Below are positions 8,335 through 16,419 of a stretch of DNA of 18,033 nt, piece after piece. Position 1 is the first letter of the stretch. The number at the start of each line of letters is the position of its first letter. The stretch spans positions 1-18,033 of the forward strand of contig JBMFIQ010000041.1 in NCBI GenBank assembly GCA_049976245.1, read 5' to 3'. Under the pieces are notes generated by a model, which had not been told where the DNA came from, made no database searches, and saw only the letters and a program-made list of their open reading frames with translations. Source of the stretch: Microbacter sp049976245. Lineage in GTDB: Bacteria > Bacteroidota > Bacteroidia > Bacteroidales > Paludibacteraceae. The translations under genes were made by a program, and so were the position numbers.

Positions 8335-9294
8335 ATGATGAACCACAAATCCATAGCATCCCAACTGACTGACTTAATTGGGAATACTCCTTTAATGGAA
8401 GCATCTCATTTTAGTCGGAAACATGGTCTCAAAACACCTTTACTGTTCAAATTGGAGTTTTTCAATCCGGGCGGCAGTGTCAAAGATCGCATCGCCTTAG
8501 CTATGATTCAAGCCGCTGAAGCAAAAGGGGTTCTCAATGAACAAACGACCATCATTGAACCCACCAGTGGCAACACGGGAATTGGTTTGGCTTGGGTATC
8601 GGCCGTCAAGGGCTACAAACTGATCCTCACCATGCCCGAAACCATGAGCATCGAACGTCGTAATCTACTTAAAGCATTGGGAGCCGAGATTGTGCTCACT
8701 CCGGGTGCTGAAGGCATGAAAGGAGCCATCCGTGTTGCCGGCGAATTGAAAGAAACCATTCCCAATTCACTGATCTTGCAACAATTTGAAAACGAGGCAA
8801 ACCCATACATTCACACCATAACCACCGGCGAAGAAATATGGCGCGACACCAATGGAGAAATTGACCTGTTTATTGCTGCCGTTGGAACCGGCGGGACTGT
8901 GTCAGGTATCGGAGCAACCCTCAAAAAACACAACCCTCACATTAAAATCATTGCCGTAGAACCGTCAAATTCGCCTGTGTTATCTGGCGGAAATCCAGGC
9001 CCGCACAAAATTCAGGGCATTGGAGCCGGCTTTCAACCAAAAACATTTAATCCCGCCGTGGTTGATGAAATCATTCAGGTTACCGACGATGATGCCATCA
9101 AAACCAGTCGCGAATTGGCACGTACGGAAGGCCTTTTGGTTGGCATTTCGGCAGGAGCCAATGCATTTGCCGCAATGCAAATGGCTCAACGCCCCGAAAA
9201 TGCCGATAAACATATTGTGACGGTCATGTGCGACACCGGTGAACGATATCTTTCTACCGTTTTGTATGCTTTTGAGGAGTATCCGATTGATTAA
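8335..9294 (+). CDS. cysK: Cysteine synthase (O-acetylserine sulfhydrylase)
   Basis: A fold-type II PLP enzyme of 319 residues that makes cysteine from O-acetylserine and sulfide. The PLP lysine is Lys50 in NPGGSVKDR. The substrate loop TSGNTG is at 77-82 and the phosphate-binding GTGGT at 184-188. The end shows the conserved CDTGERYLST. The frame is open further upstream, but those codons overlap metY in another frame, and the family start is at the MM of MMNHKSIASQL; the second ATG at 8338 is an equally good start. It begins one base after the metY stop, so translation is probably coupled. Both enzymes consume sulfide, so the pair is a coherent sulfide assimilation operon. CysM-type substrate use is possible but less likely. 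Confidence 0.95.
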   Translation: MMNHKSIASQLTDLIGNTPLMEASHFSRKHGLKTPLLFKLEFFNPGGSVKDRIALAMIQAAEAKGVLNEQTTIIEPTSGNTGIGLAWVSAVKGYKLILTMPETMSIERRNLLKALGAEIVLTPGAEGMKGAIRVAGELKETIPNSLILQQFENEANPYIHTITTGEEIWRDTNGEIDLFIAAVGTGGTVSGIGATLKKHNPHIKIIAVEPSNSPVLSGGNPGPHKIQGIGAGFQPKTFNPAVVDEIIQVTDDDAIKTSRELARTEGLLVGISAGANAFAAMQMAQRPENADKHIVTVMCDTGERYLSTVLYAFEEYPID

Positions 9295-10414
9295 CGCATG
9301 GCTGCTTTTCCGCAGCTATTTTGGATTGATTAAAATACAAGTTGAGCAAACGTGAAGCAGCCGCAAAAGAGCACAATTCGTTCGAAAAAATCTTCTCCTC
9401 ATATTCTTTTAACCAACGGGCAACATTGGGGTCATTGTAAAAATGTGATCTAAGTTGCTCGTTGATGGTTTCATACATCCAGTATGTTGCCTGCACCATC
9501 CTATTCTTCTTGAAAAAACCGTTTTCTTTGACAAATTCAATATAGTGCACAATCATATCCCACACTTCTGGAATATTTTTCCGAAACTTGGCTGAACAGG
9601 TCAATACCTGCGGAGACCAACCCGAGTCGGGCAAAGGGAACATGTGTAAGGCAGAGGTTAATTGCGCTTTGGTCACGTTGACCCGATCAATGTTATCACC
9701 ATCAGCTTTATTGATGGCAATGCCATCAACCATTTCCATGATCCCGCGCTTGATGCCTTGCAACTCGTCGCCTGTTCCAGCTACCTGCAACAACAGAAAA
9801 AAATCGACCATCGAATGAACCACGGTTTCAGACTGCCCCACACCCATAGTTTCCACAAAGATGATATCAAAACCGGCCGCTTCACATAACAAGATAATTT
9901 CACGCGTTTTACGGGCAACCCCTCCCAACGAACCAGCCGAAGGGGAAGGACGAATAAACGCATTGGGATGACGCGACAACTCCACCATGCGTGTTTTATC
10001 GCCCAAAATGCTGCCTTTGGATCGTTCACTACTTGGATCAATGGCCAAAACGGCCAAGCGATGCTGCTGCTCCGTCAAATACATTCCTAAAGCCTCTATA
10101 AAGGTACTTTTGCCTGCACCTGGAACGCCCGTAATGCCTACGCGAATGGAATTACCGGAATGAGGCAAACACCTTTCTATGATTTCTTGAGCCATAGCTT
10201 GCTGTTCAGGCAATTCGCTTTCAATCAAAGTCACTGCCTGACTCAACATGACGCGATCTCCCTTCAAAATGGCTTCAACATATTGATCAGCAGTATATGA
10301 TTTGCGTTTCGTGCGTTTCTGACGATGCAAATAAGGATTGACACTGGGTGGTTGAGCAACGCCTTCATTGACGGAAAGACTCTGAAATTGAGGATCATTT
10401 TCAATGTGTGACAT
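9254..10414 (-). CDS. meaB: MeaB/ArgK-family GTPase, methylmalonyl-CoA mutase chaperone
   Basis: A 386-residue SIMIBI-class P-loop GTPase. Family members gate and protect adenosylcobalamin-dependent methylmalonyl-CoA mutase in the cytoplasm. Motifs in order: Walker A GVPGAGKST (96-104), AIDPSSERSKGSILGDKTRM (about 124-143), SLGGVARKT (162-170), VETMGVGQSE (187-196) and base-recognition NKAD (235-238). The C-terminal helical part includes a segment typical of the dimerisation arm (VNVTKAQLTSALHMFP). The protein is somewhat longer than many homologues because of about 30 extra polar residues at the start and a polar tail at the end. That tail is encoded in the 41-base convergent overlap with cysK. 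The mutase genes are not in the window. A promoter match lies about 60 bases upstream. Confidence 0.93.
   Translation of the reverse strand: MSHIENDPQFQSLSVNEGVAQPPSVNPYLHRQKRTKRKSYTADQYVEAILKGDRVMLSQAVTLIESELPEQQAMAQEIIERCLPHSGNSIRVGITGVPGAGKSTFIEALGMYLTEQQHRLAVLAIDPSSERSKGSILGDKTRMVELSRHPNAFIRPSPSAGSLGGVARKTREIILLCEAAGFDIIFVETMGVGQSETVVHSMVDFFLLLQVAGTGDELQGIKRGIMEMVDGIAINKADGDNIDRVNVTKAQLTSALHMFPLPDSGWSPQVLTCSAKFRKNIPEVWDMIVHYIEFVKENGFFKKNRMVQATYWMYETINEQLRSHFYNDPNVARWLKEYEEKIFSNELCSFAAASRLLNLYFNQSKIAAEKQPCVNQSDTPQKHTKR
9298..9323 (+). terminator. Possible cysK terminator inside the meaB coding region
   Basis: ATGGCTGC (9298-9305) pairs with GCAGCTAT (9312-9319) around the loop TTTTCC, with one G-U pair on the plus strand, followed by a short T-run (TTTGG). 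It starts 4 bases after the cysK stop. On the minus strand the wobble becomes a mismatch, so the fold favours the cysK transcript. The T-run is weak. Confidence 0.45.
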
Positions 10415-10472
10415 GAAACAAAAATTTAACCGTTACCTTATTACAAAAAAAGATCTGAACGGTAAGTTTGCA

Positions 10473-10480
10473 CAAATGTA
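10473..10480 (-). promoter_or_regulatory. -7 element upstream of meaB
   Basis: On the minus strand TACATTTG matches TAnnTTTG. It begins 3 bases after the T-run of the rpsA terminator, so meaB would be transcribed independently of rpsA, starting near 10468 with a leader of about 54 bases. No good -33 TTG was found, since that position falls within the terminator stem. Confidence 0.5.
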
Positions 10481-10482
10481 AC

Positions 10483-10515
10483 AAAAAAAAGCCGCTCTTT
10501 TCAGGGCAGCTTTTT
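10483..10515 (-). terminator. Intrinsic terminator of rpsA
   Basis: On the minus strand AAAAAGCTGCCCT (10515-10503) pairs with AGAGCGGCTTTTT (10498-10486) around a GAAA tetraloop, with one mismatch and one G-U pair, and the T-run continues to 10483. It lies 22 bases downstream of the rpsA stop. Confidence 0.8.
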
Positions 10516-10537
10516 AAACATTTATTAAAAACCAAAC

Positions 10538-12595
10538 TTATTCGGCCGTTTTTTCTGAAGCTGTTTCTGTTGCTTCATCGTCCGTTTTTTGCTCTTCTTT
10601 GATTTCCGTGGCGGCAGCTTTTTTAGCAACACGTTTTGCATGTGCTTCGGCAGCTTTTACCGCTTTGGTGTGTTCTTCTTCCGACAATTGATCTTTCAAA
10701 TCAGCCAATTGTTGAATGTCGCCAAGAGTTGTTTTTTCGTACGACGAAGTCGCGGGTGATGCTGGTTCATCGGCACTGCTCTTTTTCCCTTTCTTTGCAC
10801 TTTCTTTCTTTTCGGGAGCAGGAGCTGCAGCACGCTGTTCATCTTCGTGAATGCGGCTGTGCGAGACGATGATTCGTTTTGCGTCCTTGTTGAATTCAAT
10901 GACCTTGAATGGTAATTTTTCATCCAGCTTGGCAGAAGTGCCGTCTTCCTTGATCAAATGTTTTGGAGTGGCAAAGCCTTCAACACCATAAGGTAAGGCA
11001 ACAACAGCCCCTTTGTCCAGCAATTCGATGATGGTGCCCTCGTGAACACTGTCCACTTTGAAAATGGTTTCAAACACATCCCATGGATTTTCTTCCAATT
11101 GCTTGTGTCCTAAACTCAAACGACGATTTTCCTTGTCAATTTCCAAAACAACGACATCCAATGAAGCTCCAATTTGTGTAAATTCGGACGGATGTTTGAT
11201 TTTTCGGGTCCATGACAAATCGCTGATGTGAATCAATCCGTCAACACCTTCTTCAATTTCAACAAAAACACCGAAATTGGTAAAGTTACGAACGCGTGCA
11301 ACATGTTTAGAACCTACTGCATATTTTTCTTCGATGTTGAGCCACGGATCTTGTTTCAATTGTTTGATGCCCAATGACATTTTGCGCTCTTCGCGATCGA
11401 GGGTCAACACAACTGCTTCCACTTCGTCGCCTACTTTCAAAAAGTCCTGAGCACTACGCAAATGCTGACTCCATGACATTTCGGAAACGTGGATTAAACC
11501 TTCAACGCCGGGCAATACCTCAACAAAAGCGCCATAATCAGCGACCACGACCACTTTACCTTTCACCTTGTCTCCAACCTTTAAGTTAGGATCCAAAGCA
11601 TCCCATGGATGTGGAGTTAATTGCTTTAATCCTAAGGCTATACGTTTCTTTTCGTTATCAAAATCAATGATGACAACGTTCAGTTTTTGATCCAATTTAA
11701 CCACTTCGTCAGGATGCGATACGCGTCCCCACGAAAGGTCCGTGATGTGAATCAAACCATCCACACCTCCCAAATCGATGAAAACACCATAATTGGTGAT
11801 GTTCTTGACAGTCCCTTCGAGGACTTGTCCCTTTTCGAGTTTGGAAATAATTTCTTTCTTTTGTTGTTCCAGTTCAGCTTCGATCAATGCTTTGTGCGAT
11901 ACAACCACATTTTTGAATTCGTGGTTAATTTTTACCACTTTGAATTCCATGGTTTTGCCAACAAATACATCGTAATCACGAATGGGGCGAACATCAATTT
12001 GTGACCCCGGAAGGAAGGCTTCAATGCCAAAGACGTCAACAATCATACCGCCTTTGGTACGACATTTAACATATCCCTTGATGGTTTCGTCATTTTCAAG
12101 CGCTGCATTGACACGATCCCATGAACGTGACGTACGTGCCTGTTTATGTGAAAGCAACAATTGCCCTTTTTTGTCTTCCTGATTTTCAATATAAACTTCA
12201 ACTTTGTCTCCCACTTTCAAATCTGGATTGTAGCGAAACTCATTCAAAGAAATGATTCCATCCGATTTGAATCCAATGTTGACAACTACTTCACGTTTGT
12301 TCATGGCAATCACGGTTCCTTCAACAACCTCTTTTTCTTTGATTGTGTTGAGGGTTTTATCGTATTGATGAACGAGTTCTTCCCGATTGGTTTCAGGAAG
12401 ATCGCCTTTTTCATAAAGATCCCAGTCAAATTCGTCACTTGGAGCAACTTCACCGCTCTTTTTAGGTGCATTCTCTGATGTCGAAGCGGCCTCAACATGT
12501 TGAGGTTCTTCCATTTTTTCGGTAGGTTGTTGAGCTGTTTCCTCAGCCGGAGATTGTTTTACATCATCCACGATGTTTTCTTGTTGTTCTTCCAT
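10538..12595 (-). CDS. rpsA: 30S ribosomal protein S1
   Basis: Ribosomal protein S1 helps 30S subunits capture mRNA, which matters in Bacteroidetes because Shine-Dalgarno sequences are weak. The 685-residue protein has six S1 (OB-fold) repeats at about 89-151, 170-235, 257-325, 343-412, 430-499 and 517-582. Repeats 3-5 are the most canonical (GVFIDLGGVDGLIHITDLSW and near-copies). A Glu-rich tail of about 85 residues precedes the repeats and a Lys/Glu/Ala-rich tail of about 100 residues follows; both are predicted to be disordered and are longer than in E. coli S1 (557 residues). The ATG at 12595 is about 55 bases after a strong promoter match, and an intrinsic terminator follows, so the gene appears monocistronic. 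Confidence 0.96.
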   Translation of the reverse strand: MEEQQENIVDDVKQSPAEETAQQPTEKMEEPQHVEAASTSENAPKKSGEVAPSDEFDWDLYEKGDLPETNREELVHQYDKTLNTIKEKEVVEGTVIAMNKREVVVNIGFKSDGIISLNEFRYNPDLKVGDKVEVYIENQEDKKGQLLLSHKQARTSRSWDRVNAALENDETIKGYVKCRTKGGMIVDVFGIEAFLPGSQIDVRPIRDYDVFVGKTMEFKVVKINHEFKNVVVSHKALIEAELEQQKKEIISKLEKGQVLEGTVKNITNYGVFIDLGGVDGLIHITDLSWGRVSHPDEVVKLDQKLNVVIIDFDNEKKRIALGLKQLTPHPWDALDPNLKVGDKVKGKVVVVADYGAFVEVLPGVEGLIHVSEMSWSQHLRSAQDFLKVGDEVEAVVLTLDREERKMSLGIKQLKQDPWLNIEEKYAVGSKHVARVRNFTNFGVFVEIEEGVDGLIHISDLSWTRKIKHPSEFTQIGASLDVVVLEIDKENRRLSLGHKQLEENPWDVFETIFKVDSVHEGTIIELLDKGAVVALPYGVEGFATPKHLIKEDGTSAKLDEKLPFKVIEFNKDAKRIIVSHSRIHEDEQRAAAPAPEKKESAKKGKKSSADEPASPATSSYEKTTLGDIQQLADLKDQLSEEEHTKAVKAAEAHAKRVAKKAAATEIKEEQKTDDEATETASEKTAE

Positions 12596-12654
12596 AAAAA
12601 TAAAATAACTTTTCTGTTAATAGATTGGACATTATGTTGTCTAAAATTGAACTG

Positions 12655-12686
12655 CAAAGATAGAACTTAATTTCCTTTCCGCCAAA
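12655..12686 (-). promoter_or_regulatory. Bacteroidetes-type promoter for rpsA
   Basis: On the minus strand TTTG (12686-12683) and TATCTTTG (12662-12655) are separated by 20 bases, a near-ideal -33/-7 pair. The predicted start near 12650 gives a leader of about 55 bases. Confidence 0.75.
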
Positions 12687-12779
12687 AAGAAATCAGCATG
12701 AAATTTTGTTAATAAGTTCAACATCAATTACTACAGAGCGGCACATGCAAGAAGAGCATTTTCACCACCCTCCGAGTTG

Positions 12780-13967
12780 TTAACGACATATCTCGCGCAC
12801 CTTTCTGAAAATCCAAAACATGTTGATCGTGGTCAGAATCAACACAATGACACCTCCCCACAGGAAATTGTTCCACAAAAATCCGGCATGATCAACATGC
12901 ATAGTCGCGGAAAATAGTGAAATATAATCATGACGCAAATAGATCACCAACAACATGGAAAGAATAAAAATAAAGCCATTGACACCCATCACCAGATATT
13001 GATATGGTTTTGAAATGACCTCAGAAGAGAAACCCGCCAAAGAAAGATTTTCAATTCGTTCATGATTTTTTTCTATCAACAGATTGATGCTCAGCAACAT
13101 CAATCCCAACGCCAACAACGTGATAATTGCCCCAACGCTCAACACAACAAAAATCAACGTCCGCAAAAAAGAAGATGCTTCACCGGCAACAGCTTTATCG
13201 TTAGCCACCTCGTAATCGTGCGAACTGAAAAACTGCATCATTAATGGATCAGCAATGTTATTTGGCTCAAGAATCAAATGGGTGGGATCTTCATGACCAA
13301 ATCCAAATTCGCTATTTGCCCAATCCATAAATGATTGTGGCACAAGAATGGAATTGATGCGATCGGTGAAACCCACGATGCGACTTTGAAACATGGCTTC
13401 TTTATTGTGACCTGCCACCTCAATGGTCAGATTGATGTTAGACAACATGTTACCGGAAAGCTGAGGCAAACCCTGACTTGGAGCGAAGCCAAAATTGTAA
13501 ATCGTCAAATACGAACGTGGCAAAACAATGGGAATAAAATGACTGCCAGGCGTCCATTTCCAATCAGCCGGCGTAACATCCAAAAATGCATCGGGCACAG
13601 ACTCAAAAAAGAGCATCGTGCCCAGATTGGTCATTTTATTGCCCATCGATAACGAAGCATACACTTTGAAATTAGCGGTAGTAAAAGGAGCCAGTCGATG
13701 CACAAAAGGCTGATCGGTCAACTCCTGCAATTCTGCTTTCGAAAACGAGCTTTTGGTGATGCCCAACGTTTTAAAAACAGACACTTTTTTGCTGATCAAT
13801 AAATAATCGTGCGCAAAAATCCCTTCTTTTTCACTAAAGACAGGACGCAGATCTTCCGAAAACTGAAGCGTCATCAAAACGATGGTTAACCCCAATAACG
13901 TGGCCAACACATAGCCGATGACTTGACCTAAAGCCAAGTTTTTACGCAATAAATGCCATAAAATCAT
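12780..13967 (-). CDS. FtsX/MacB-like ABC transporter permease
   Basis: A 395-residue membrane protein with the FtsX-type layout: one N-terminal helix (about 14-35), a large extracytoplasmic domain (about 36-266), then three helices (about 269-298, 324-344 and 368-387) and a short basic tail. The cytoplasmic stretch between helices 2 and 3 (EKNHERIENLSLAGFSSE) resembles the coupling segment (xxxEIGxLxxLGxxxxx) by which these permeases contact their ATPase. Known relatives are mechanotransmitters or lipoprotein/peptide exporters rather than importers. It lies 39 bases downstream of an ABC ATPase gene, which is the obvious partner, and is the last gene of a three-gene unit. No clear terminator was found in the 184 bases between it and rpsA. 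The substrate cannot be inferred. Confidence 0.82.
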   Translation of the reverse strand: MILWHLLRKNLALGQVIGYVLATLLGLTIVLMTLQFSEDLRPVFSEKEGIFAHDYLLISKKVSVFKTLGITKSSFSKAELQELTDQPFVHRLAPFTTANFKVYASLSMGNKMTNLGTMLFFESVPDAFLDVTPADWKWTPGSHFIPIVLPRSYLTIYNFGFAPSQGLPQLSGNMLSNINLTIEVAGHNKEAMFQSRIVGFTDRINSILVPQSFMDWANSEFGFGHEDPTHLILEPNNIADPLMMQFFSSHDYEVANDKAVAGEASSFLRTLIFVVLSVGAIITLLALGLMLLSINLLIEKNHERIENLSLAGFSSEVISKPYQYLVMGVNGFIFILSMLLVIYLRHDYISLFSATMHVDHAGFLWNNFLWGGVIVLILTTINMFWIFRKVREICR

Positions 13968-14006
13968 ATTGATTCAAATAAAAAATAAAGGATCGACAGA
14001 TTGCAA

Positions 14007-14663
14007 TCATAAAGCTAACTGCTCATCAAAATTCAAAAAATAGGCATCCCCCAACGACGAAAGCAACAAACCTGCACCGCGATGAGCCACCTCGGAAGTG
14101 ATTAACTGACAAAGCGATTGCTGATTGGCCTTGTCCAAATGACTAAAAGGTTCATCCATCAACAAAAAATCAAACGGTTGACAAAAAGCTCTTACAATGG
14201 CAACACGTTGTTGTTGACCGTACGACAAGAAATGCAACAAAGTCTCTTTTTTATCGGCAATGCCCACGGCTTCAAGCCATTGTTCAAGTTGACGGGGCGA
14301 AAGATGATGCGTCAACTGATTTTTTAACATCAAATTTTCCCAAACCGTCAATTCCTGAAAAAGACGAAATCCTTGAAAAACAATGCTTATGTGATGCTGC
14401 CGAAGCCGATTCCAATCCCGACGACGAAACTCCGCAATGGACAAGTTGTCAAAAAGAATGGTCCCGGTAAAGTCATGACGTCTTCCGTACAAAAAATCAA
14501 ACAAGGTGGACTTTCCTTTCCCAGACTCGGAAGAAATCAAGTAACGTTTCCCTTTTTCAAAATGTCGTTCCAAAAACCAAATGGAAGATTCTTTGGAAGC
14601 TGTTTCGACCAAAGGAATTGGGACAACCCCAAGTAAGTCAATGCGATGTATCACGACGATCAA
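14007..14663 (-). CDS. Divergent ABC transporter ATP-binding protein (LolD/MacB-like)
   Basis: A 218-residue ABC ATPase, predicted to power the downstream FtsX-like permease. Motifs: Walker A SESGKGKST (45-53, with Ser where the first Gly is usual), Q-loop VFQGF (95-99, Gln97), signature LSYGQQQR (146-153), Walker B FLLMDEP (166-172) and D-loop SHLD (174-177). After the last strand, where a VTHD-like H-loop is expected, the sequence reads LLLSSLGDAYF (199-209), so the switch histidine is absent. The protein ends soon afterwards. Such changes suggest altered or weak ATP hydrolysis, though the other motifs are intact. The start codon is 2 bases after the stop of the lipoprotein gene, so the two are very likely co-translated. 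The N-terminus (residues 1-30) is also unlike typical LolD. Confidence 0.85.
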   Translation of the reverse strand: MIVVIHRIDLLGVVPIPLVETASKESSIWFLERHFEKGKRYLISSESGKGKSTLFDFLYGRRHDFTGTILFDNLSIAEFRRRDWNRLRQHHISIVFQGFRLFQELTVWENLMLKNQLTHHLSPRQLEQWLEAVGIADKKETLLHFLSYGQQQRVAIVRAFCQPFDFLLMDEPFSHLDKANQQSLCQLITSEVAHRGAGLLLSSLGDAYFLNFDEQLAL

Positions 14664-14665
14664 AA

Positions 14666-16138
14666 TTAATGTTTGGAAACGAATAAATCATTCAACTGTT
14701 GAACGATCACGTGCAGGCTATTCTGTGTTGAATCCTTCATCTGACAATGCATGGTGACTTGTTGACACGAAGGATTGACATTAACAAGAAGATCTCTAAA
14801 CAAAAATGCTTGCCTGAACATGTCCAACGATTCACCGGCATTGAACTGTTGCAAAAAATCATTGAATCCTTTTGGATAATGATCAAAATCGAGATTCAAA
14901 TAGAAATAAAACGGATTTGCAACGGTTGAACTCATCGCATGGGTTGAATTGGTCGGCTTGTTTTCGGCACTTTTAATAAAACCGTGTGCAAAGGTAAAGG
15001 ATGTGGTCAACAACATGGTTTTTCCTTTCAATGCGGCATACAACGGAATCATTTGCACCGACACCATGGTCAATCCATCTTTCTGCTGATGTGAAAATCC
15101 TTTTAAGAGTTCATTTATCAGCACATTAAACCCAGCTTTGTCTTTTAACTCGGCCAACAACACCACCTGCGGAAGGGCAAAGTCGCCTTCGGAAAAACCG
15201 ATTAACGAAAGCACGGCATGACCTGTCCAAGCATGAACAAGTGACGCCCAAGCATCCTTCGATCCCAAACGCTTTTTTGCCTCAAAAACATTCAGAACGG
15301 CTTCGGGGTTCAATGCAACGTGGGTCAATAAAAAAGATGAAGCAGGTAACAAATCAGGTAGCGAATCATGCCCCCCAACATCCAACAGGCTTGAAGGCAG
15401 AAGCGACGTCACACCATCAGCCTTCAAATCAATAGAACCCTGATTAAAAGACAAATAAGCATGAAAAAATTCCTCGTTTTGATTCGATCGGCTTGCATAA
15501 AGTCCGGTGAAAAATCCATCCATCAATCTTTTAGCATCAATCCAACAAGACAAATCCTGACGATGTTGATAAAAATTGTCAAAATCAACATTGGTAACAA
15601 TACTTTGTTGGGCTGTCGTCATAAAAATGTGCAGAGCCTGTTTGGGCGTCGAATGCAGGAGAACCAACAATTTATGTCGATCCCAAACCAGCACCGTACT
15701 ATCCTGATCCGACAAAAAGAGATATTTTCCTTTGGCAAAAGATGTAATGGAAGAGATAGGATATGGCTTCTGTGATAAAGCCTTTCGCAGCGATTTTTCA
15801 AAATCGGATTCAGAACGCAGCAAAAATGCGACCCCCACTTGATGTTGAGACGTCTCAAAGCCGAAAATTGCCTGTTGAAAATTGATGCCGCTTTTTCGTG
15901 GTTCATTGAACCACGATTTCAACATGGGAGCTTTTACCACTGCCATTTGGGCTGACAAATCAACAAAAGCCGACCCATCGCCAGATTGAACGGATGCTTT
16001 TTTCTGTAATTGATCCATGTTCAGACACAAAACTACCGACGCATCGGACGGAATCACGGTCAGGTTGTCGGGATACTGCCCGTGAGAACAAGAACTCAAG
16101 AACAAAGACAAAAGGACGATTGCCCAAAGTTGTTTCAT
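14666..16138 (-). CDS. DUF4836-type envelope lipoprotein
   Basis: A 490-residue predicted lipoprotein. The signal peptide MKQLWAIVLLSLFLSSC has a lipobox LSSC with lipidated Cys17. The mature part begins with IPSDASVVLCLNMDQLQKKA, resembling the opening of DUF4836 proteins common in Bacteroidetes. It contains repeated blocks of the pattern in which a hydrophobic strand precedes FL-type helices (for example FLLTHVALNPEAVL, VVLLAELKDKAGFNVLINELL, FYFYLNLDFDHYPKGF) and ends with NSLHVIVQQLNDLF, also typical of the family. The function of the family is unknown. An in-frame ATG 23 codons upstream (16207) is rejected because it would bury the signal peptide and starts at or before the predicted transcription start. 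The ABC ATPase follows after 2 bases, which suggests the lipoprotein works with that transporter. Confidence 0.78.
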   Translation of the reverse strand: MKQLWAIVLLSLFLSSCSHGQYPDNLTVIPSDASVVLCLNMDQLQKKASVQSGDGSAFVDLSAQMAVVKAPMLKSWFNEPRKSGINFQQAIFGFETSQHQVGVAFLLRSESDFEKSLRKALSQKPYPISSITSFAKGKYLFLSDQDSTVLVWDRHKLLVLLHSTPKQALHIFMTTAQQSIVTNVDFDNFYQHRQDLSCWIDAKRLMDGFFTGLYASRSNQNEEFFHAYLSFNQGSIDLKADGVTSLLPSSLLDVGGHDSLPDLLPASSFLLTHVALNPEAVLNVFEAKKRLGSKDAWASLVHAWTGHAVLSLIGFSEGDFALPQVVLLAELKDKAGFNVLINELLKGFSHQQKDGLTMVSVQMIPLYAALKGKTMLLTTSFTFAHGFIKSAENKPTNSTHAMSSTVANPFYFYLNLDFDHYPKGFNDFLQQFNAGESLDMFRQAFLFRDLLVNVNPSCQQVTMHCQMKDSTQNSLHVIVQQLNDLFVSKH

Positions 16139-16204
16139 CGTTTTAATAAACAATATGATTGGATGACCTTGCAATGCCATAAAAACAAATTGAAATGAAC
16201 AGTG

Positions 16205-16212
16205 CAAAAGTA
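16205..16212 (-). promoter_or_regulatory. -7 element upstream of the lipoprotein/ABC operon
   Basis: On the minus strand TACTTTTG matches TAnnTTTG, placing the start near 16200 and a leader of about 62 bases before the ATG at 16138. No TTG lies at the preferred distance upstream. Confidence 0.45.
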
Positions 16213-16269
16213 CTCAAATTTCAATTAAGAATGAGAAACCGGATCAACATCCATCTTTTGAAATTGACC

Positions 16270-16300
16270 AAAAAAAATTGCCTTTTTGGAAAAAGAAGGC
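16270..16300 (-). terminator. Second terminator-like hairpin between susD-like gene and lipoprotein operon
   Basis: On the minus strand GCCTT...AAGGC arms (16300-16290 and 16287-16280, with one bulged C and extra A-T pairs) are followed, after two bases, by a run of eight T (16277-16270). It could back up the stronger hairpin just upstream. Confidence 0.5.
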
Positions 16301-16327
16301 TGTAATAGTCATAAACGAGCAGACAAT

Positions 16328-16369
16328 AAAAAAAGAGAGCACCTCCATTTCACAATGAAGGTAACCTCT
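16328..16369 (-). terminator. Intrinsic terminator of the SusD-family gene
   Basis: On the minus strand ACCTTCATT (16362-16354) pairs with AATGGAGGT (16349-16341) around a GTGA loop, extended by AGAG/CTCT, and followed by seven T (16334-16328). One pair is G-U only on the minus strand and a mismatch on the plus strand, so the fold is for minus-strand RNA. A further outer repeat, GACAATA (16322-16328) and TATTGTC (16373-16379), flanks it. The SusD-like stop is at 16420. Confidence 0.8.
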
Positions 16370-16419
16370 TACTATTGTCACACATAAAGGACAAAATACC
16401 TAATAGCAACAAGAAGAAA

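Noticed and set aside
12596..12779. Terminator for the lipoprotein/ABC operon
   Set aside because: I searched the 184 bases after the permease stop on the minus strand and found no convincing hairpin followed by a T-run before the rpsA promoter.
16139..16207. Upstream in-frame ATG of the lipoprotein gene
   Set aside because: It would place 23 residues before a clean lipoprotein signal peptide, and the predicted transcript starts near 16200, downstream of this ATG.
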